From the NCBI GenBank assembly GCA_913061315.1, contig CAJXUC010000022.1, forward strand, positions 1 to 52,934: a DNA stretch of 52,934 nucleotides, given 5' to 3'. This document shows positions 9,956 through 19,184 of the stretch, in pieces. This stretch comes from an uncultured Gammaproteobacteria bacterium. Its GTDB lineage: Bacteria > Pseudomonadota > Gammaproteobacteria > GCA-001735895. The notes under the pieces are model-generated. The model did not search any database. It had not been told where the DNA came from and saw nothing but the letters and a program-made list of their open reading frames with translations. The position numbers and the translations under genes are program-made. Position 1 is the stretch's first letter, and the number at the start of each line of letters is the position of its first letter.

Positions 9956-11977
9956 ATGAAGCTGCAAGATTTAAACCCACCTCAACAGCAAGCAGTAACC
10001 TGCATTGACAAACCCTGCCTCGTCTTAGCAGGCGCAGGGAGCGGAAAAACTCGTGTCATTACCTATAAAATAGCTCATCTCATCCACCAAGCGGGTTACG
10101 CCCCAGACACCATTCGTGCGGTCACCTTCACCAATAAATCAGCTCGCGAAATGAAACAACGCATCGTCACACTACTCGGTAAAAAGCACAGTAAGGGTAT
10201 TGGTATATCGACTTTCCACACTTTGGGTTTACGCATATTGCAGGAAGAATATTTTGAAATCGGACTGCGTAAGGGTTTTAGCATTCTCGACTCAAAGGAC
10301 GTCGAATCATGTCTTACTGAATTACTCCATCGGGGTGAAGGCGACCAAGCCTTTACTAAACAAGCGATGTATCAGATCAGCCGATGGAAAAACGAATTTA
10401 TAGATCCCATTAGCGCCATTAGCATGGCTGACACTCCGTTACTTGAAAGTCAGTCTCGATTGTATCAGCATTATCAGAAACATATGTTGGCTTGCAACAC
10501 GCTGGACTTTGATGACTTGATTATGATGCCGGTGAATCTATTTCGACGCAACGCAGAGGCGCTCCTCAAATGGCGCGGAAAAATACACTACCTGTTGGTT
10601 GACGAGTATCAAGATACCAATACCAGTCAATACGAATTAATCAAATTGATCGCAGGTCTAAGACAGAAACTCACCGTTGTGGGCGATGACGACCAGTCAA
10701 TTTATGCTTGGAGAGGCGCAAAACCAGAAAATATTAATCTGCTAGGACAAGACTTCCCCACCCTAGAAGTTATCAAGCTAGAGCAAAACTATCGATCCAG
10801 CGGTCGAATCCTCAACTCCGCTAACAAACTGATCTCAATCAATGAACATTTATTTGAAAAGAAACTTTGGTCAGCCTCAGGGCCAGGTGAATTTATACGG
10901 GTTATGCCTTGCCGGAATGCAGATGATGAAGCCAGCCGCGTGGCACAAGATATCCTAACCCGACATTTTCAAACCAACGATGAATACAAGAAGTTTGCCA
11001 TATTATATCGCAGTAATTTTCAGTCTCGAGTATTTGAAAAATCACTCAGAGACCACTCAATCCCTTACCAAATTACGGGTGGAACCGCATTCTTTGAACG
11101 CAGTGAAATTAAAGACATCATGGCCTACCTTCGGTTGGTTACCAACCCTGATGATGATCGTGCCTTATTACGCATCATTAATGTACCGAGGCGTGAAATC
11201 GGTGCTTCAACCATTAAAACAATTGCTGGCTATGCTGGCACCCGTCACAACAGTATTGGCAGAACCATTAAAGAGTTAGGCCTTCAGCAAAAGCTTGCCA
11301 AGCGAGCTTGGATAAAAATTCAAACCTTCGCAGATCTTATTGACGAACTTCGATACAAAAGTAAGGAGATGGACGCACTGGCATTTACTCAACATTTAAT
11401 TACAACGCTCGATTATGAACACTGGTTACGAGACATTGGCACCTCTTCAAAACAGGCCGATAATGCAATAGAAAACCTCACCGAACTTACCAGTTGGATT
11501 GGTAATTTACAAAAGCAACGAGATGATTCATCGATTGAAAGCCTAGTTACTCACCTGTCTTTAATGTCTATTCTTGAAAATGATGATGAAAAGAATGAGC
11601 AAGACGCCGTTCAGCTTATGACATTACATGCAGCGAAAGGGCTAGAGTTTCCAAACGTTTATTTGGTCAATTTTGAAGAAGACAGTTTGCCTCACCATCA
11701 ATCTCAAGAGGCTGATACTATTGAAGAAGAACGCCGTTTAGCTTATGTTGGCATTACAAGAGCAGAAAAAACACTGACACTGAGCTATGCCAAACAACGC
11801 CAACGATTTGGAGAAACGTTACAATGTGAACCTAGCCGATTTCTTTATGAATTACCCGAAGAAGAGCTAGAAGGTGCAGAGCATATTGCGAGCAAATTAT
11901 CACCAGATGAGAAAAAACAACAAGGCTTGGGACACCTTGCTGATTTAAAGACGATGTTAAACGCAGCGAACTCGTAA
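9956..11977 (+). CDS. rep: ATP-dependent DNA helicase Rep
   Basis: A 3'-5' superfamily 1A helicase, 673 aa, matching Rep (E. coli 673) rather than the longer UvrD (about 720). Motifs in order: Q-motif LNPPQQQAV, Walker A AGAGSGKT (25-32), motif Ia FTNKSAREMK, motif II LLVDEYQDTN, motif III GDDDQSIYAWRGA, motif IV QNYRSS, motif V LMTLHAAKGLEF, and motif VI EEERRLAYVGITRAE. It helps the replisome pass protein blocks. The stop is 21 bp from the convergent aapP stop. Confidence 0.96.
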   Translation: MKLQDLNPPQQQAVTCIDKPCLVLAGAGSGKTRVITYKIAHLIHQAGYAPDTIRAVTFTNKSAREMKQRIVTLLGKKHSKGIGISTFHTLGLRILQEEYFEIGLRKGFSILDSKDVESCLTELLHRGEGDQAFTKQAMYQISRWKNEFIDPISAISMADTPLLESQSRLYQHYQKHMLACNTLDFDDLIMMPVNLFRRNAEALLKWRGKIHYLLVDEYQDTNTSQYELIKLIAGLRQKLTVVGDDDQSIYAWRGAKPENINLLGQDFPTLEVIKLEQNYRSSGRILNSANKLISINEHLFEKKLWSASGPGEFIRVMPCRNADDEASRVAQDILTRHFQTNDEYKKFAILYRSNFQSRVFEKSLRDHSIPYQITGGTAFFERSEIKDIMAYLRLVTNPDDDRALLRIINVPRREIGASTIKTIAGYAGTRHNSIGRTIKELGLQQKLAKRAWIKIQTFADLIDELRYKSKEMDALAFTQHLITTLDYEHWLRDIGTSSKQADNAIENLTELTSWIGNLQKQRDDSSIESLVTHLSLMSILENDDEKNEQDAVQLMTLHAAKGLEFPNVYLVNFEEDSLPHHQSQEADTIEEERRLAYVGITRAEKTLTLSYAKQRQRFGETLQCEPSRFLYELPEEELEGAEHIASKLSPDEKKQQGLGHLADLKTMLNAANS

Positions 11978-11998
11978 CGAAGTTCTCTGCAGTAATGA

Positions 11999-12742
11999 TT
12001 AGTGCTGAATAATTTGACTCAAGAACAACTGAGTTCTTTCATTTTGAGGGTTATTAAAAAATTCATTAGGTTCATTTTCCTCAACGATCTCACCTTCATC
12101 CATAAAAATAACACGGTTAGCAACTTTCTTAGCGAAGCCCATTTCGTGCGTAACGCAAATCATTGTCATACCGTCTTCAGCAAGTTCAACCATTACATCG
12201 AGTACTTCGGAAATCATTTCAGGATCGAGTGCTGACGTTGGTTCATCAAATAACATGACCTTGGGGTTCATACACAAGCTTCGTGCAATCGCAACTCGTT
12301 GCTGCTGACCACCTGATAATTGCCCCGGATATTTATCCGCCTGTTCTGGAATCTTTACCCGTTCAAGATACTTCATTGCTATTGCTTCAGCTTCGGCTTT
12401 AGCAACATTTTTAACCCAGATTGGTGCCAAGGTGAGATTCTCAAGAATCGTCAAATGTGGGAATAGATTAAAATGCTGGAACACCATACCCACTTCTTTA
12501 CGAATCTGTTCGATGTGTTTTAAGTCACCCGTCAGTTCAGTACCATCAACAATAATTTGACCTTGCTGATGCTCCTCAAGATGGTTAATACATCGAATTG
12601 TCGTCGACTTCCCCGACCCCGATGGACCGCAGATAACAATCCGCTCGCCTTTTTGTACCGTTATATTGATATCCTTCAGGACGTGAAAGTCACCGTACCA
12701 TTTATGGACGCCGTTGAGCTCAATAATATGTTCAGCACTCAT
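11999..12742 (-). CDS. aapP: general L-amino-acid ABC transporter ATPase
   Basis: The nucleotide-binding subunit of the polar amino acid uptake system; 247 aa is normal. Walker [10 protein letters not shown] is at 39-47, the signature [15 protein letters not shown] follows, and Walker B runs into [10 protein letters not shown]. It is the last gene of aapJQMP, 5 bp after aapM. The PAAT-family ATPases alone do not fix the substrate; the Aap assignment rests on the long AapQ/AapM permeases and AapJ next to it. Confidence 0.93.
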   Translation of the reverse strand: MSAEHIIELNGVHKWYGDFHVLKDINITVQKGERIVICGPSGSGKSTTIRCINHLEEHQQGQIIVDGTELTGDLKHIEQIRKEVGMVFQHFNLFPHLTILENLTLAPIWVKNVAKAEAEAIAMKYLERVKIPEQADKYPGQLSGGQQQRVAIARSLCMNPKVMLFDEPTSALDPEMISEVLDVMVELAEDGMTMICVTHEMGFAKKVANRVIFMDEGEIVEENEPNEFFNNPQNERTQLFLSQIIQH

Positions 12743-12747
12743 AATCT

Positions 12748-13848
12748 TTACCTTTTATGTCCAGTGTGAAGTTTGGCCTCAAGCGCAATGCTATAACGCG
12801 ACATCGCAAAACAGAAAACCCAGAAAACAAATGCAGCAAAAACATAACCTTCGTCATCAAAACCTAACCATTCAGAATCAGTTAACGCCAAGTTAATAAT
12901 CGCAAGTAAATCAAACAAGCCAATAATTAATACCAATGTGGTGTCCTTAAAGAGCGCAATAAAGGTGTTTACAATGCCAGGGATTACCAACTTCAGCGCT
13001 TGCGGCAATATAATTAAACCCATGCTTTTAGGGTAATTTAAACCGAGTGCTTCTGAAGCTTCGTACTGTCCTTTAGGAATAGCCTGTAGACCGCCACGCA
13101 CGACTTCTGCCATATAGGCTGATTGAAACAGAGTTATACCAATTAATGCCCTCAATAACTTATCAAAATCACTACCTTCAGGAAAAAACAACGGCAACAT
13201 GACTGACGCCATGAATAGCACCGTAATCAAAGGAATACCTCGCCAGAATTCGATATATACAACGCAGACTGATTTAAACATCGGCATTTTTGACCGTCTA
13301 CCTAAAGCTAACAATATCCCAAGAGGTAATGATGCAACAATACCCACTGCAGACAGAATAAGGGTCAACATTAAGCCACCCCATTTAGTGGTCGAGACAA
13401 CCTCAAGACCAAATGAACCGCCGTGGATTAGAAAATAGGCAATAAATGGATAAATGATTAGAATGAAAGCACCTAACCAATTTTTATAATGAAAGGATTT
13501 AATAAACAATGGAATAGTTAAACCAATCAATAGCAGCCCAGCTAGATTGGGACGCCAGTGCAGTTCGGCAGGGTAAAAACCATAAAAAACTTGATCAATA
13601 CGATTAGCGATAAATATCCAGCAAGCACCGTCTTCATTACAGTCCGCACGATTTGACCCAGACCAAGTTGCAGAGAAAAAAGCCCAATCAAGCAGTGGCG
13701 GTAATAATAAAAGAATTAACACTATCGCGGCCAAACTCATAACACCATTAGCATAAGTAGAAAATAAATTTTTCTTTACCCAGACAACGATTCCAACTTC
13801 GGAAGCGGGTGGCGGCAAACTTGGACTTTTTTTATGATTGACCGGCAT
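12748..13848 (-). CDS. aapM: general L-amino-acid ABC transporter permease AapM
   Basis: Inner-membrane permease of 366 aa. It is longer than ordinary HisM-type subunits because of an N-terminal extension with two or three extra helices, typical of AapM/BztC. The EAA loop that docks the ATPase is seen as [26 protein letters not shown] periplasmic loop with several Cys residues ([12 protein letters not shown]) lies around residue 65-75. It begins 2 bp after aapQ and ends 5 bp before aapP. Confidence 0.92.
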   Translation of the reverse strand: MPVNHKKSPSLPPPASEVGIVVWVKKNLFSTYANGVMSLAAIVLILLLLPPLLDWAFFSATWSGSNRADCNEDGACWIFIANRIDQVFYGFYPAELHWRPNLAGLLLIGLTIPLFIKSFHYKNWLGAFILIIYPFIAYFLIHGGSFGLEVVSTTKWGGLMLTLILSAVGIVASLPLGILLALGRRSKMPMFKSVCVVYIEFWRGIPLITVLFMASVMLPLFFPEGSDFDKLLRALIGITLFQSAYMAEVVRGGLQAIPKGQYEASEALGLNYPKSMGLIILPQALKLVIPGIVNTFIALFKDTTLVLIIGLFDLLAIINLALTDSEWLGFDDEGYVFAAFVFWVFCFAMSRYSIALEAKLHTGHKR

Positions 13849-13850
13849 TA

Positions 13851-15041
13851 TTATCGCTCCACTATAGCCATCTTTTTGTTATACCAATTCATCACCGATG
13901 AAATAAGTAAACTAGCAGTCAAGTAAACTGCCATCGTCATTGCCGTTATCTCAATCGCTTGACCCGTCTGATTGAGAGTTGTGCCCATAAATACGTTAAC
14001 TAAATCAGGATAACCAATTGCAGTCGCCAGTGACGAGTTCTTTGTTAAGTTTAAGTATTGGCTGGTTAATGGTGGAATAATGACTCTCATCGCTTGAGGG
14101 ATGATTACCAACTTCATCAACTGACCCCTTTTAAGTCCGAGCGCTAATGATGCTTCAGTTTGGCCGTGATCGACTGCCAATATACCGGCTCGGACCGTTT
14201 CAGCAATAAAAGCACCTGTATAAATGGTGAGCGCTAAAACCAGTGCTAACAATTCAGGTACTACCGCAATACCACCCGCAAAGTTAAATCCTTTGAGTAC
14301 TGGGTATTCAATACTCATTGGCATTCCAGATGCCCAAAAAACCACGAGTGGAAAACCAATTAAAAGGATAAGACTAGACCAGCCAACAGGAAATTGCTGT
14401 CCAGTTTCATCCTGTCGCTTTCTAGCCCATTGGCGCATAAAAAGCAGGGCTATGAAACCAATAATGAAGGCAACTACAGTTATCAAAAAACCAGGCTCAG
14501 CAACTGGGCCAGGTAAATATAAACCCCGTACGTTGAATTCGATGCCTAAACCCAAGGACATACTATTTCGAGCGGAAGGTAAACCAGCCAAAACAGCAAA
14601 ATACCAGAAAAATATTTGCAGCAATAATGGAATATTACGGAAAATTTCGATATATACGGTGGCGAGCTTTGCGACAAGCCAATTATTCGATAGGCGAGCG
14701 ACACCCATTCCAAAGCCTAACAAAGTAGCCATGAAAATGCCCAAAACAGCGACTAACCCTGTATTAACCAAACCGACAATAAAGGTTCGGCCATAGCTAG
14801 AGTCCTCATTAAACTGGACTAATGATTGCAAAATACCAAAACCCGCTTTTTCGGTTAGAAAACCAAAACCAGTCGAGATACCCCGAGATTCCATATTGGA
14901 TAGCGTATTATCAACAACACTATAAAAGAAGTAGACTAAGCCAGCTATTAGCAGGGCCTGAAAAAATAGGGCTCTATATTTAGGGTTATTCCAAACCGCG
15001 GGATTGGAAGGTTTTTGAACTGTCTCCAATTCTGACATCAT
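13851..15041 (-). CDS. aapQ: general L-amino-acid ABC transporter permease AapQ
   Basis: The second permease, 396 aa, with the extended AapQ/BztB architecture: an N-terminal helix, a HisMQ core split by an insertion around 180-260, and the EAA segment GQTEASLALGLKRGQLMKLVI near residue 290-310. Two adjacent ATGs exist at the start (15041 and 15038). A 185-bp spacer with an intrinsic terminator separates it from aapJ, so it should be made at a lower level than the binding protein. Confidence 0.92.
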   Translation of the reverse strand: MMSELETVQKPSNPAVWNNPKYRALFFQALLIAGLVYFFYSVVDNTLSNMESRGISTGFGFLTEKAGFGILQSLVQFNEDSSYGRTFIVGLVNTGLVAVLGIFMATLLGFGMGVARLSNNWLVAKLATVYIEIFRNIPLLLQIFFWYFAVLAGLPSARNSMSLGLGIEFNVRGLYLPGPVAEPGFLITVVAFIIGFIALLFMRQWARKRQDETGQQFPVGWSSLILLIGFPLVVFWASGMPMSIEYPVLKGFNFAGGIAVVPELLALVLALTIYTGAFIAETVRAGILAVDHGQTEASLALGLKRGQLMKLVIIPQAMRVIIPPLTSQYLNLTKNSSLATAIGYPDLVNVFMGTTLNQTGQAIEITAMTMAVYLTASLLISSVMNWYNKKMAIVER

Positions 15042-15142
15042 AAACTCCAGACTTACATGGTTCGCGGTTTGGTAATTAAAGAATGGTTGATTTTACACAT
15101 CATAAATAACTGAAGTAACCATTGATGTGTAAAAGCAACTTA

Positions 15143-15178
15143 TAAAAAAGAGAGTGAATGGAACCCCATACACTCTCT
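15143..15178 (-). terminator. intrinsic terminator between aapJ and aapQ
   Basis: On the minus strand the transcript forms AGAGAGTG ... CACTCTCT (8 bp), one T-T mismatch, then ATGG/CCAT around a GGTT loop, followed directly by six T (positions 15149-15144). This is a textbook rho-independent terminator placed after the binding-protein gene and before the permeases, a common way to make the periplasmic protein in excess over membrane subunits. Confidence 0.88.
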
Positions 15179-15226
15179 ACAGCACTAACTCATTACTAGA
15201 TTAAAATAAAAACTTAATAACCTAGA

Positions 15227-16231
15227 TTAACGAATTGGAGGTGCGTACATAATGCCACCACGAGACCAAAGGTCATTCAGACCGCGGGCAATCGCTAGAG
15301 GTGTATCAAGTCCAACATTGGCTTCAAAGCTTTCACCGTAGTTGCCAACCTGCTTAATGATGTTATATGACCATGCGTCATCAATACCAAGCTTTCCGCC
15401 TTGACCACCAACAAAACGTTCGATTGCAGGGCTTTTTGTCTTCATGCTATCGATGTTTGCAGATGTCAAACCCAGCTCTTCAGCATTAATCATGGCATTC
15501 AAAGACCAGCGAACAATATTAAACCATTCGTCGTCACCTTGACGAACAACCGGCCCTAATGGCTCTTTTGAAATGACTTCTGGTAATACAATTGCAGAAC
15601 TAGGATTTTCTAACTTGATACGTAAAGAATAAAGCTGAGATTGATCCGAAGTTAGCATGTCACAACGACCGGCTTCAAAGCCTTTAATTGTGGCATCAGA
15701 AGTATCATAGTTAATTGACTTATACGTCATCCCATTCGCAGAAAAATAATCTGCCAAGTTCAATTCGGTCGTAGTACCCGATTGTAAACAAACCGCTGCT
15801 CCGTCAAGCTCTAATGCACTTTTAACACCAATTGCTTTACTGACCATGAAGCCTTGACCATCATAGTAGTTAACACCAGCGAAGTTCAAACCCAATGAAC
15901 CATCACGAGTCAGAGTCCAAGTAGTGTTACGTGAAAGAATGTCAATTTCACCCGATTGTAGCGCAGTAAAACGCTCTTTTGCGGTTAACGGTGTGAATTT
16001 AACTTTAGTTGCATCACCTAGAACGGCAGCGGCAACAGCACGACATACGTCAACGTCGAGTCCTTGCCAATTACCAGAAGCGTCAGCATTTGAAAAACCT
16101 GCAAGACCTGTACTAACGCCACATTGGACGTGACCTTTACTTTTAACTGTTTCAAGCGTACCAGCAGATACAGAAGTAGCTGCTAACGCCAGAACTGATG
16201 AAATCAGTAGCGTTGAAGTGATTTTTTTCAT
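15227..16231 (-). CDS. aapJ: periplasmic general L-amino-acid-binding protein AapJ
   Basis: The extracytoplasmic solute receptor that delivers polar amino acids to AapQMP. From the ATG at 16231 it is 334 aa with a classical Sec signal peptide (MKKIT... hydrophobic core ... TSVSA|GTLE, cleavage after A23). GGAG lies about 9 bases upstream, which favours this start over the in-frame upstream one at 16291. The segment GLDVDVCRAVAAAVLGD and the TTWTLTRD loop are typical of AapJ/BztA. The leader carries a tandem direct repeat and a plausible promoter. Confidence 0.95.
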   Translation of the reverse strand: MKKITSTLLISSVLALAATSVSAGTLETVKSKGHVQCGVSTGLAGFSNADASGNWQGLDVDVCRAVAAAVLGDATKVKFTPLTAKERFTALQSGEIDILSRNTTWTLTRDGSLGLNFAGVNYYDGQGFMVSKAIGVKSALELDGAAVCLQSGTTTELNLADYFSANGMTYKSINYDTSDATIKGFEAGRCDMLTSDQSQLYSLRIKLENPSSAIVLPEVISKEPLGPVVRQGDDEWFNIVRWSLNAMINAEELGLTSANIDSMKTKSPAIERFVGGQGGKLGIDDAWSYNIIKQVGNYGESFEANVGLDTPLAIARGLNDLWSRGGIMYAPPIR

Positions 16232-16267
16232 TAATATCTCCGGATATTCGAGTGTTTTATTATGGTG

Positions 16268-16311
16268 ATTACTTTTCCTAGATAAGTACAATTACTTTTC
16301 CTACATAAGTA
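16268..16311. repeat. tandem 21-bp direct repeat in the aapJ leader
   Basis: Two copies of a 21-bp unit (ATTACTTTTCCTA, one variable base, ATAAGTA) lie at 16268-16288 and 16291-16311, differing at one base and repeating every 23 bp, about two helical turns. Each copy has imperfect dyad symmetry on the minus strand (TACTT N11 AAGTA-like ends). They lie about 37-80 bp upstream of the aapJ ATG and just downstream of the predicted -10, so they could be operators for a repressor or part of an RNA leader. Confidence 0.6.
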
Positions 16312-16321
16312 ATCATGATTT

Positions 16322-16350
16322 ACAATAGTCACTTCACTATTTAATTGCAA
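16322..16350 (-). promoter_or_regulatory. putative sigma-70 promoter for aapJ
   Basis: On the minus strand TTGCAA (16350-16345) and TATTGT (16327-16322) are separated by exactly 17 bp. Each hexamer matches consensus at four of six bases. Transcription would begin near 16315, placing both copies of the tandem repeat at the very start of the transcript. I found no sigma-54 (GG-N10-GC) site. Confidence 0.35.
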
Positions 16351-16715
16351 GTTAAGAATGGTATCTTGCCAATTTGGGACAAAATAGACTCCAAAAAAAT
16401 AGATTAAAGGGCCTTAAATCGTTATTTAGACAGATGCTTATATTCTTAAGGATATAAAAAACACCTTTTGCTAACTGATGCTCAAACAATAATATTAATA
16501 TATGGCTATTAGAATTATTATTTACGCTTGATTTGAATTTTAGTACCTGTCGAACCCTGTCACGGATAAACAGTGCAACTTAAGCGATTAATTTTTATTG
16601 GTTCTTTTGTTCCATCCTTTGTTAAGAACTGCTTTTCGACAACTAACACTTGCAACAAAACATACCTTTGCCTAATCTACCTAAAATTCTTTAAAACATC
16701 ACGACAGAATCGACT
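16351..16715. other. rest of the aapJ-ilvD divergent intergenic region
   Basis: About 365 bp of AT-rich sequence upstream of ilvD. No small ORF with a branched-chain leader pattern, no T-box and no hairpin with a T-run was seen. The ilvD start has no strong Shine-Dalgarno sequence. Confidence 0.5.
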
Positions 16716-18425
16716 ATGACTACTAAGAAAACCACGCAAAACAAGCCAGATATGCGCCAACATTCATCACAGGTTGTCGATGGCGTAGAACGTGCGCCAA
16801 GCCGCTCTATGTTAAGAGCAGTTGGATTTAATGATGAAGATTTCAAGAAACCTCAAATTGGCGTTGCCTCCACTTGGAGCATGGTCACACCCTGCAACAT
16901 GCATATCGACAAACTAGCACTCAAAGCTGCTGAAGGCGTTAATGCTGCGAAAGGTAAGGCTGTTATTTTCAATACCATCACTATTTCTGACGGCATTTCA
17001 ATGGGCACTGAGGGCATGAAGTATTCTTTGGTATCGAGAGAAGTCATCGCTGATTCAATCGAAGCGGTTGCTGGCTGCCAAGGTTTTGATGCGCTTATTA
17101 CTATTGGTGGTTGTGACAAAAATATGCCTGCCTGCATTATGGGTATGGCGCGACTCAATCGTCCCTCGGTCTTCGTTTATGGCGGCACTATCATGCCCGG
17201 TTGCCACAAAGGTAAGAATGCCGATATCGTTACCGTATTCGAAGCGGTTGGTGCTCAAGCAGAAAATAAAATCACCAAGCAAGAAGTAAAAGATATCGAA
17301 TGCGCCGCTATTCCAGGCCCTGGCTCTTGTGGCGGAATGTACACTGCTAATACCATGGCATCTGCCATTGAGGCCATGGGCATGAGTCTGCCCAATAGCT
17401 CAGCACAAGCCGCTATCTCCGAAGATAAAATAAAAGATTGCTTTGATGCTGGCGCCGCCGCAATGAAATTACTAAAAGCTAATATTCGTCCCAGTGACAT
17501 CATGACTAAAAAAGCATTCGAAAATGCGGTCACGGTTGTCATTGCCTTGGGTGGTTCTACTAATGCGGTATTGCATTTGCTTGCAATGGCATCGTCTATT
17601 GGCGTAAAACTGAAACTGGACGACTTTACTCGAATCGGTAAGCGTGTCCCTGTGCTCGCAGACCTGCGACCCAGTGGAAAAGCTATGATGTCCGAATTGA
17701 TTGAAATTGGTGGCATTCAACCCTTAATGAAAATTCTGCTGGATGCTAAATTGCTACATGGTGACTGCCTAACCGTAACCGGCAAAACATTGGCTCAAAA
17801 CTTGGCTAAAGTAAAACCTTACCCCAAAAGCCAAAAAATTATTCACGCGCTTAGCGACCCGATTAAAAAAGATAGTCATCTCGTTATTTTAAAAGGCAAC
17901 TTGGCTCCCGAAGGTTCTGTCGCCAAAATTTCGGGCAAAGAAGGTTTGAAGTTTACCGGCAAAGCAATGGTGTTCGCTTCTGAAGAATTAGCGTTGAAAA
18001 AAATTCTCGACGGTACCATTAAAAAAGGTGATGTAATCGTCGTTCGCTACGAAGGTCCCATTGGTGGCCCGGGTATGCGTGAAATGCTATCACCAACCTC
18101 CGCTATAATGGGTAAAGGTTTGGGTAAAGACGTCGCCTTTATTACGGATGGTCGCTTCTCTGGTGGGTCTCATGGATTTGTAGTTGGACATGTAACCCCT
18201 GAGGCAGCAGTCGGTGGCCCTATCGCATTAATTAAAAATGGCGATATTATTACTATTGATGCAGAAAAACGACAAGTTAATGTCAAGCTTAGTGCTGCCG
18301 AACTTAAAAAGCGCGCCGCTGCTTGGAAACAACCAAAACCAAAATACAAACGTGGCGTCTTGGCCAAGTATGCAAAATTAGTTAGCTCTGCATCACTTGG
18401 TGCGGTGACTGACCTAAACAATTAA
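16716..18425 (+). CDS. ilvD: dihydroxy-acid dehydratase
   Basis: Dehydrates 2,3-dihydroxy-isovalerate and -methylvalerate, the common penultimate step of valine and isoleucine synthesis. The 569-aa protein has the three Fe-S cysteines in family positions: C60 (TPCNMH), C133 (GGCDKN) and C205 ([14 protein letters not shown]). The MYTANTM version and the length resemble the plant/cyanobacterial type rather than E. coli IlvD (616 aa), which fits a [2Fe-2S] enzyme; that cluster type is inferred. It stands alone, without other ilv genes in the window. Confidence 0.95.
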   Translation: MTTKKTTQNKPDMRQHSSQVVDGVERAPSRSMLRAVGFNDEDFKKPQIGVASTWSMVTPCNMHIDKLALKAAEGVNAAKGKAVIFNTITISDGISMGTEGMKYSLVSREVIADSIEAVAGCQGFDALITIGGCDKNMPACIMGMARLNRPSVFVYGGTIMPGCHKGKNADIVTVFEAVGAQAENKITKQEVKDIECAAIPGPGSCGGMYTANTMASAIEAMGMSLPNSSAQAAISEDKIKDCFDAGAAAMKLLKANIRPSDIMTKKAFENAVTVVIALGGSTNAVLHLLAMASSIGVKLKLDDFTRIGKRVPVLADLRPSGKAMMSELIEIGGIQPLMKILLDAKLLHGDCLTVTGKTLAQNLAKVKPYPKSQKIIHALSDPIKKDSHLVILKGNLAPEGSVAKISGKEGLKFTGKAMVFASEELALKKILDGTIKKGDVIVVRYEGPIGGPGMREMLSPTSAIMGKGLGKDVAFITDGRFSGGSHGFVVGHVTPEAAVGGPIALIKNGDIITIDAEKRQVNVKLSAAELKKRAAAWKQPKPKYKRGVLAKYAKLVSSASLGAVTDLNN

Positions 18426-18752
18426 TGGATACAACAGACTACAAGTAAAAGGTTGCCCAATACTCGAAAGATTATGTCTGAGTTGATCATTACCTCTTCG
18501 GAGGGCTGAACTCACAGCTAATCTCGATATAGGCAATAGTGAAGTGCAGTCATCGATGAGCTCTCTCAACTGAACTGAATATATTGGCTTCTCGCTGGAG
18601 CGATAAGCCATGTATCCAAATAAGTAAAACTTAAAAGCAACTGTCATCAGCGATTTTGATGAACTGCCTTTTTCCAGACACACTGATAAGTACCTTGCGA
18701 TGAAAAACTCGAGGATAGTGGCAGGTCCTAAGCCTACGAAGCTGACAACCAT
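18414..18752 (-). pseudogene. possible eroded transposase fragment (IS1182-like)
   Basis: A 112-codon minus-strand reading frame includes KFYLFGYMAYRSS, which recalls the N-terminal (I/L)YLYGYL..(I)RSSR segment of IS1182/IS5-type transposases, followed at a reasonable distance by ALRRGNDQLRHN, like their FRRDNG..IR segment. The catalytic DDE core is absent, the frame overlaps the ilvD 3' end by 12 bp, and there are no flanking inverted repeats visible. This is a weak pattern resemblance; it may be a chance open frame. Confidence 0.22.
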
Positions 18753-19184
18753 CTAAATAGACTTGGCAGCTAGAATATGAAAGCTTTTATCGCGCTCGCA
18801 ATTAACGCACCAGTTTTTCAACATAAGCAAACTCAAACGCCCACCCACATCGGTCACAATAGCTGACGAAGAATACACCGTGAATGATTCCAATCGAGTT
18901 GGTGACAACGGCAAAAAGTTAAGCTTATATTATGTAGCCGGTGAACCTACTAATCTGATACACATGCAACGACAGGTCTCGAAGTGCCCTAGTTGAATTC
19001 AGTGCAAACTGACATTCGTGTGATCAGTTTAGGTCAATTAATTAAGCGCACCAACCGAATGGATTTTTATTCACAGATAAATTTGATCTAACTATTCCCT
19101 AAAATAAAGTCTTAATTCAAAAGTTACATCAATGAATAAGAATATATTTAAATAATCTAACTTTAGTTAATGATCGTAGGCTAA
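18426..19184. other. 0.76-kb gap without an intact gene
   Basis: Between ilvD and the FadL-type gene I see only fragments. On plus, an ATG at 18777 opens a hydrophobic start (MKAFIALAINAPVF) that stops after 29 codons; a neighbouring frame then stays open through TSVTIADEEYTVND to SLYYVAGEPTN before a stop near 18995. These could be parts of one frameshifted secreted protein or chance. The minus-strand transposase-like frame covers the first half. Confidence 0.35.

Noticed and set aside
14224..14796. 190-codon plus-strand ORF inside aapQ
   Set aside because: It is antisense to a well-matched permease; its Lys/Pro-rich composition is the usual shadow of a hydrophobic gene.
16551..16575. Possible tRNA T-arm-like sequence (GTCGAACCCTGTC)
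   Set aside because: No acceptor stem, anticodon arm or CCA-type 3' end could be built around it.
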